DNA of 64,000 nucleotides from a bacterium (GTDB taxonomy: Bacteria; Vulcanimicrobiota; Xenobia; Xenobiales; JADMJV01). Below are positions 60,271 through 64,000 of the stretch, piece by piece (position 1 is the first letter of the stretch; each line of letters begins with the position of its first letter). The translations under genes were made by a program, and so were the position numbers. The stretch lies in NCBI GenBank assembly GCA_018780265.1, contig JADMJV010000049.1:48179-112178 (forward strand), read 5' to 3'. Under the pieces are notes generated by a model. The model searched no databases, was not told the DNA's origin, and worked only from the letters and a program-made list of their open reading frames with translations.

Positions 60271-60717
60271 GCCTTCCTGGGCCGACACGGTGACCACTTC
60301 CAGGAACTCGCCCTCGTCGAGCGCGCTGTTGCCCAATTGGGCGTCACTGACCACGTAGCAGGTCATTCGCTCGTTGCAAAAGCCCGGGGTGGACCAGAAT
60401 TCCATCAATCGATGAATCTGGCCGCTCTGGTAGCCGATTTCCTCGCGTAGTTCGCGCAGGATGGCCTGGTCGGGGTCTTCTCCGGCATCGATCTTGCCTG
60501 CGGTCACTTCGAGCAAGAGAGCTTCGGCAGGCAGGCGAAATTGACGCACAAAGACCCACTCTTGCTGGCGAGTAAGCACGGCCGCGCAGACCGCGTTGGG
60601 ATGATAGACCACTTCGCGCACGCCGCGACTGCCGTCGGCCAACTCTACGTCAACCACGTCCAACTGCAGCAGCCGACCCTTGAAGTGGGTTTGACGTGCC
60701 AGAACGGTCTCTTCCAT
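60187..60717 (-). CDS. NUDIX hydrolase, ADP-ribose pyrophosphatase-like
   Basis: The 176-residue protein has a complete Nudix box, GKIDAGEDPDQAILRELREEIGY (G-x5-E-x7-REUxEE), with WVFVRQFRLPAEALLLEVTA before it. This pattern (RQFR...LE.PAG-like) is typical of ADP-sugar pyrophosphatases. It clears ADP-ribose and related sugars. It converges with the preceding hypothetical gene with an 84-base overlap. Confidence 0.9.
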   Translation of the reverse strand: MEETVLARQTHFKGRLLQLDVVDVELADGSRGVREVVYHPNAVCAAVLTRQQEWVFVRQFRLPAEALLLEVTAGKIDAGEDPDQAILRELREEIGYQSGQIHRLMEFWSTPGFCNERMTCYVVSDAQLGNSALDEGEFLEVVTVSAQEGLAMALDGRLADAKSVAAILAWARFLGL

Positions 60718-60724
60718 CGGTGAA

Positions 60725-62872
60725 TTAGAAGCGGAACGGGCAGAAGAACATACTGGTTGGCCACATGGCCAGGCCCAGGCTCAAGTTCATGCGCATGGAA
60801 TTCATGCTTTGACCCATGATCATGGCCTGAGTGCCGGCCTGACTGACGGCCAATTGCCCCCACATCAGTTGACTGTTGCGGTCTAGTTCCGCCTTCATCT
60901 GGTTGAGGTAGGCACCAGCATCAGGTATCTGGCCAGGGTAGCCTGGGGTTTGTCCGGCAAAGTTGGGGCCAGAGGGAGTCTGGCCCGGATAGCTGGGCGC
61001 GCCAGGCACACTCCCTATCGGCGGTTGACCGGGTCCGCCGGGGCCTTGGGGTGGAGGATAGCCGGGTTGTCCGGGTACTCCGGGCTGAGTGTTGGCTGCC
61101 ATGGGGTCCTGATCATAGTAAGATCCCATTGGACTCTGGGGGACCACCATGCTGGGATCGTAAATTCCCGAGTAGGGGGCATTGCTACTGCCTGGATAGG
61201 CGCCCATCCAGGGTGGCGGAGGGCTGAAATACTGGCGAGGTTGGATGTCGGAGGGATTGCCCGTGAACATATACTTGAGCCGCTGCATAAAGCCGGGCTC
61301 CACCGGCTGTTGGGGAAAGCCCTGATAAGGGAGAACCGTGGGCGAGTAACCGCCATTTTGGGGCGGCATTCCCATCGGTGCTGGGCCCTGGGTGTAAGGC
61401 GGGGTCGGGCCCTGATTGGGAGGTGGGGTTGGGCCCGGCTGGGGGGGTGGGGCTTGACCGCTTTGGAATGCGTCCAACCTTTGGCCAGAGGTGGGGTAGT
61501 CGTAGCTACCATAGATATTGGGAGTATAGCCAGCATTGGCCTGATCATTGGGAATGGGGTACGGCAGTCCGACACCTACGGGTTTGCCGTCGGGGCCTGG
61601 AATATAAGCGATACTTTTGTCCAACGCACCGGGAGGAATCTGCAGGCCGCGGTCCGTCTTGACCTCGCCTTGAGGGGTGACCTCGAAGCGATAGTAGTTG
61701 CCGTCCCCTCCCTGGATTTGCCCCAAAATTGTGCCGCCCGGCAGGATGTGCTGACGCACTCGGCCATCGGGTGAATCGACCAGAAAATCCATCGAATCAT
61801 TGAACATCCGAAACTGATTGCCGTCGGCGTCCTTGAATTTAAAGGCTTTTTCGATGCGCCCGTCAGCCGACTTGAAGTTTTCGACCTCGGCCGGCAACAG
61901 TCGGTCGGTGATTTTTGGGTCACGCACCACGGTGGCATCGCTGGTGTGAAGCAGAGTAAGTCCGGAGCGCAACATGATCTTGGTCTGGCCAGTCTCGTCT
62001 CGAGAAAAGCCAACCTGATTGGGTAGGACGACATTGATGAAGGGCTTGGGCCCGGACTCTTCCATGAGCAGAGGGCCCTGCGGCGCCGCGGTGGCGGCAG
62101 TCTTCATGGGCTCAGCGGGCTGCGCGGGGGGGGCCAGGGCGGCGATACGGTTGGGGAGTTCGATGTCGAGCGGGAAGTTGGCCGGGCTTTTGTACTGGAT
62201 TTTGCCGGCGCTGACTTGTAGATCGCGATTATAGCCGCCAGATTCTACCGAGCCGTCCGGGTGGATCAGCACTTTGGTGTCGAGTTGTCTCTCCAGTCCG
62301 GTTTTTGGGTCTTTGAAGGCCCTGGAACAGCTGATTTCCTGGCTGCCGTCCGCCTGTAGCACCTGCATGACTTTGCCGTCCTGGGAGATGTAGCCGACCG
62401 ACATGTCACGCAGGTCTACGTGGACTTGAGTCTGGTCGTCGCGGGTAAATCGGTAGCCGGCAAAGCCGCCTTCGGGGGCATCGTAGGGCTGGACGGGAAT
62501 CTGCTGGCCGTTGGGAGTTTGCATGGTCATCTGGCCGTCGGACTGGCGCTGAATGCTGCCGTCGCCGGGGACGTCAATGTTGTTGATCTTGCCATCTTTG
62601 TCGATGGTCAGATTGACGCCGCTATCGGCGGCTAACTGTTGGCCGCCGTCGGCCTGGGGCTTGACGGTCAGTCCGGGCAACTCCGGGGGGGCCTCCGGAG
62701 GGGGCGGGGCCGCGGGCTTTTCGACCTTGCTCTCAACCACCGGGTCGGCTTTGACTTGAGTGGCTTTTTTGCCGGTATCCTGGAGGGCGCCGGAATGGGT
62801 GGCGTTGCTGATGTACTTGCTAACGGGAACCCCTACCGCGTTTGGATTGTAGCCGTTAATCGAACCTGCCAT
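60725..62872 (-). CDS. Large unknown protein with Pro/Gly/Gln-rich C-terminal half
   Basis: 715 residues from an ATG giving MAGSINGYNPNAVGVPVSKY; no signal peptide. Residues 60-430 hold recurring beta-strand/turn segments such as INNIDVPGDGSIQRQSDGQM and VLIHPDGSVESGGYNRDLQV, with DG turns as in repetitive beta-solenoid proteins. From about 460 the sequence is Pro/Gly/Tyr/Gln-rich with motifs like PGYPPPQGPG and PGQTPSGPN. It ends hydrophobic (LSLGLAMWPTSMFFCPF). Function unknown. The weak site before ATG leaves an upstream in-frame alternative 17 codons earlier. Confidence 0.6.
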   Translation of the reverse strand: MAGSINGYNPNAVGVPVSKYISNATHSGALQDTGKKATQVKADPVVESKVEKPAAPPPPEAPPELPGLTVKPQADGGQQLAADSGVNLTIDKDGKINNIDVPGDGSIQRQSDGQMTMQTPNGQQIPVQPYDAPEGGFAGYRFTRDDQTQVHVDLRDMSVGYISQDGKVMQVLQADGSQEISCSRAFKDPKTGLERQLDTKVLIHPDGSVESGGYNRDLQVSAGKIQYKSPANFPLDIELPNRIAALAPPAQPAEPMKTAATAAPQGPLLMEESGPKPFINVVLPNQVGFSRDETGQTKIMLRSGLTLLHTSDATVVRDPKITDRLLPAEVENFKSADGRIEKAFKFKDADGNQFRMFNDSMDFLVDSPDGRVRQHILPGGTILGQIQGGDGNYYRFEVTPQGEVKTDRGLQIPPGALDKSIAYIPGPDGKPVGVGLPYPIPNDQANAGYTPNIYGSYDYPTSGQRLDAFQSGQAPPPQPGPTPPPNQGPTPPYTQGPAPMGMPPQNGGYSPTVLPYQGFPQQPVEPGFMQRLKYMFTGNPSDIQPRQYFSPPPPWMGAYPGSSNAPYSGIYDPSMVVPQSPMGSYYDQDPMAANTQPGVPGQPGYPPPQGPGGPGQPPIGSVPGAPSYPGQTPSGPNFAGQTPGYPGQIPDAGAYLNQMKAELDRNSQLMWGQLAVSQAGTQAMIMGQSMNSMRMNLSLGLAMWPTSMFFCPFRF

Positions 62873-62960
62873 GGAGTGCGACCGCCTTGTCTGTCTTTTA
62901 TAGCGCACTAAGTATATGCGCAAGGTTTGAACATCACAAGTCGCGGCTGTCTACTTTTCA

Positions 62961-64000
62961 TTAACATTTCGCTTCGCCGTCTTCCCCGGGCTGGTGGCAG
63001 CCCAGGCGTTGACTGATGGACAGGTAGGCTTCCTCGGAGATGAGTCCCTGGCTTAAAGCGTCTCGCAGTCCCATTCTTTGGGCGGCCAGCATCAGTTGGC
63101 GAGCGTCGCGCCTTTGCTCGTCCCGTACTCGGTCGTCGCGAGATTCATCCAGTTCCTGCTTGAGTTTATGAATCGAGGCCTTGAGGGGGGCGGTCAGTTC
63201 TTCATGAACTTCGGGACTGAGGTGGTATTTTTGCAGACTCTTGTCCAGGGAGTTGAGCGCTCGTTGGTTGGCGATCAACTCGCCCAGGCGGCTCTCGTAG
63301 TCGAGCAGGGGTCCGCGACCGCTGATGATGCCCAGTCTGGCCATGAGGGTTTTGACAGTCAGTCCCTGCACAAACACGGAGATCAGGACCACGCCAAAGG
63401 TCAGTAGCAGCAGTTGGTCGCGCTCCGGCAGGTTTAAGGCCATGGCCAGAGCCATAGCGATGGAGCCACGCAGGCCTGACCAAAAGAGCACAACCTGCCA
63501 GCGCCATTCGAGTCGAGTAAAAGGGGAGAGCACCAGTACGGCCACAGCCCGGGCCCCGCTGACCACCAGGAAGGCCACCCAGATGGGCCCCAGAGCCGGC
63601 AGCAGCCCGCTGAGGTGGACCTGAGTACCGATGAGCAAGAAGACCAAAGAGTTGCACAAAAAGCCCAGGAAGTCCCAGGTATTACCCAGGGAGAGGCGGG
63701 TGTTGACGGACATTTTTTCCATAGCGAAATTGCCATAGACCAGGCCGGCCGCAATCACAGCCATCACCCCGGAAGTGTGAAAATGCTGGGCGATCAGATA
63801 ACTGCCGTAGGCCAGTATCATGCTCAAGGTGACTTCGATGAGGTGATCGTCAAGCTGGTCGGTGATGCGCCAGACCAACCAGCCCAGAGCGGCACCGACC
63901 GTGAGACCCCCGAGGGATTCGAAGAGGAATAAACCGACGCCCCCGGCCAGTGAAATGGACGAACCGGCCACCAGGATGTTGAAGAGAACCACGGCCGCGC
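62961..64000 (-). CDS. CPA1-family sodium/proton antiporter, 5' end outside the window
   Basis: The visible part starts within a conserved NhaP/CPA1 helix (AAVVLFNILVAG) and has seven or more further TM helices, including SGVMAVIAAGLVYGN, FLCNSLVFLLIGTQV and WSGLRGSIAMALAMALNLP (the GLRGxxxxAL helix 10 signature). A cytosolic tail of about 110 residues follows, with coiled-coil helices (KASIHKLKQELDESRDDRVRDEQ). It exchanges Na+ or K+ for H+. The frame stays open to the end of the window, so the N-terminal part is cut off. Confidence 0.9.
   Translation of the reverse strand, partial: AAVVLFNILVAGSSISLAGGVGLFLFESLGGLTVGAALGWLVWRITDQLDDHLIEVTLSMILAYGSYLIAQHFHTSGVMAVIAAGLVYGNFAMEKMSVNTRLSLGNTWDFLGFLCNSLVFLLIGTQVHLSGLLPALGPIWVAFLVVSGARAVAVLVLSPFTRLEWRWQVVLFWSGLRGSIAMALAMALNLPERDQLLLLTFGVVLISVFVQGLTVKTLMARLGIISGRGPLLDYESRLGELIANQRALNSLDKSLQKYHLSPEVHEELTAPLKASIHKLKQELDESRDDRVRDEQRRDARQLMLAAQRMGLRDALSQGLISEEAYLSISQRLGCHQPGEDGEAKC

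Overview
The window is a dense, GC-rich bacterial chromosome segment. I see no rRNA, tRNA, CRISPR array, insertion sequence or phage module. Intergenic gaps are short, starts such as GTG and TTG are common, and many neighbouring genes overlap by ATGA or GTGA. A complete pyrBICDEF operon, an exosortase, ScpAB, a site-2 protease, and YacL-type PIN plus IspD suggest an uncultured Gram-negative (diderm) lineage with large genomes, for example near Vulcanimicrobiota, Armatimonadota or Cyanobacteriota. That placement is only an inference from gene content and style.

Layout. 1-7.1 kb: a partial MGDG-type glycosyltransferase, decayed fragments of surface-polysaccharide genes (asparagine synthetase, GT4 glycosyltransferases, polysaccharide deacetylase, Gfo/Idh oxidoreductase), a membrane protein and an FtsX-type ABC permease. 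7.2-19.2 kb: an envelope-glycan region with a GT2 synthase, two tandem GT-C-like paralogs, and a forward operon of GT87 mannosyltransferase-like protein, SGNH hydrolase, Stealth phosphotransferase, B12/radical-SAM enzyme and exporter-type ABC protein. 19.6-21.6 kb: a two-component system. 21.7-23.7 kb: a membrane protein ending in a PEP-CTERM-like signal, followed directly by its probable dedicated exosortase. 23.7-27.2 kb: an accessory stretch with three frameshifted genes (hypothetical, HNH endonuclease, PIN toxin) and two intact ones. 27.5-34.0 kb: esterase, signal peptidase, small lysine-rich protein and the pyrimidine operon. 34.0-35.6 kb: a MarR operon with a palindromic operator.

35.8-44.1 kb is the least familiar part: a degenerate kinase-like gene, a gluzincin metallopeptidase, a small disrupted secreted protein, a protein with nine 14-residue repeats, and a forward operon of a 538-residue unknown protein, two radical-SAM proteins and a methyltransferase. 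44.2-53.1 kb holds Uma2, GspF/PilC, GNAT, small glycine/lysine-rich, HDAC-like, F420/LLM and ScpB-ScpA-M50 genes. 53.3-64 kb holds a NarL regulator, a PAS-GGDEF-EAL protein, a HyuB subunit, the PIN/TRAM-IspD operon, a NUDIX hydrolase, a large proline/glycine-rich protein and the 3' part of a CPA1 sodium/proton antiporter.

The most interesting items are the exosortase with its adjacent single substrate, the radical-SAM/methyltransferase operon, the 14-residue repeat protein, and three promoters placed so that transcription would start at or within one base of the start codon.
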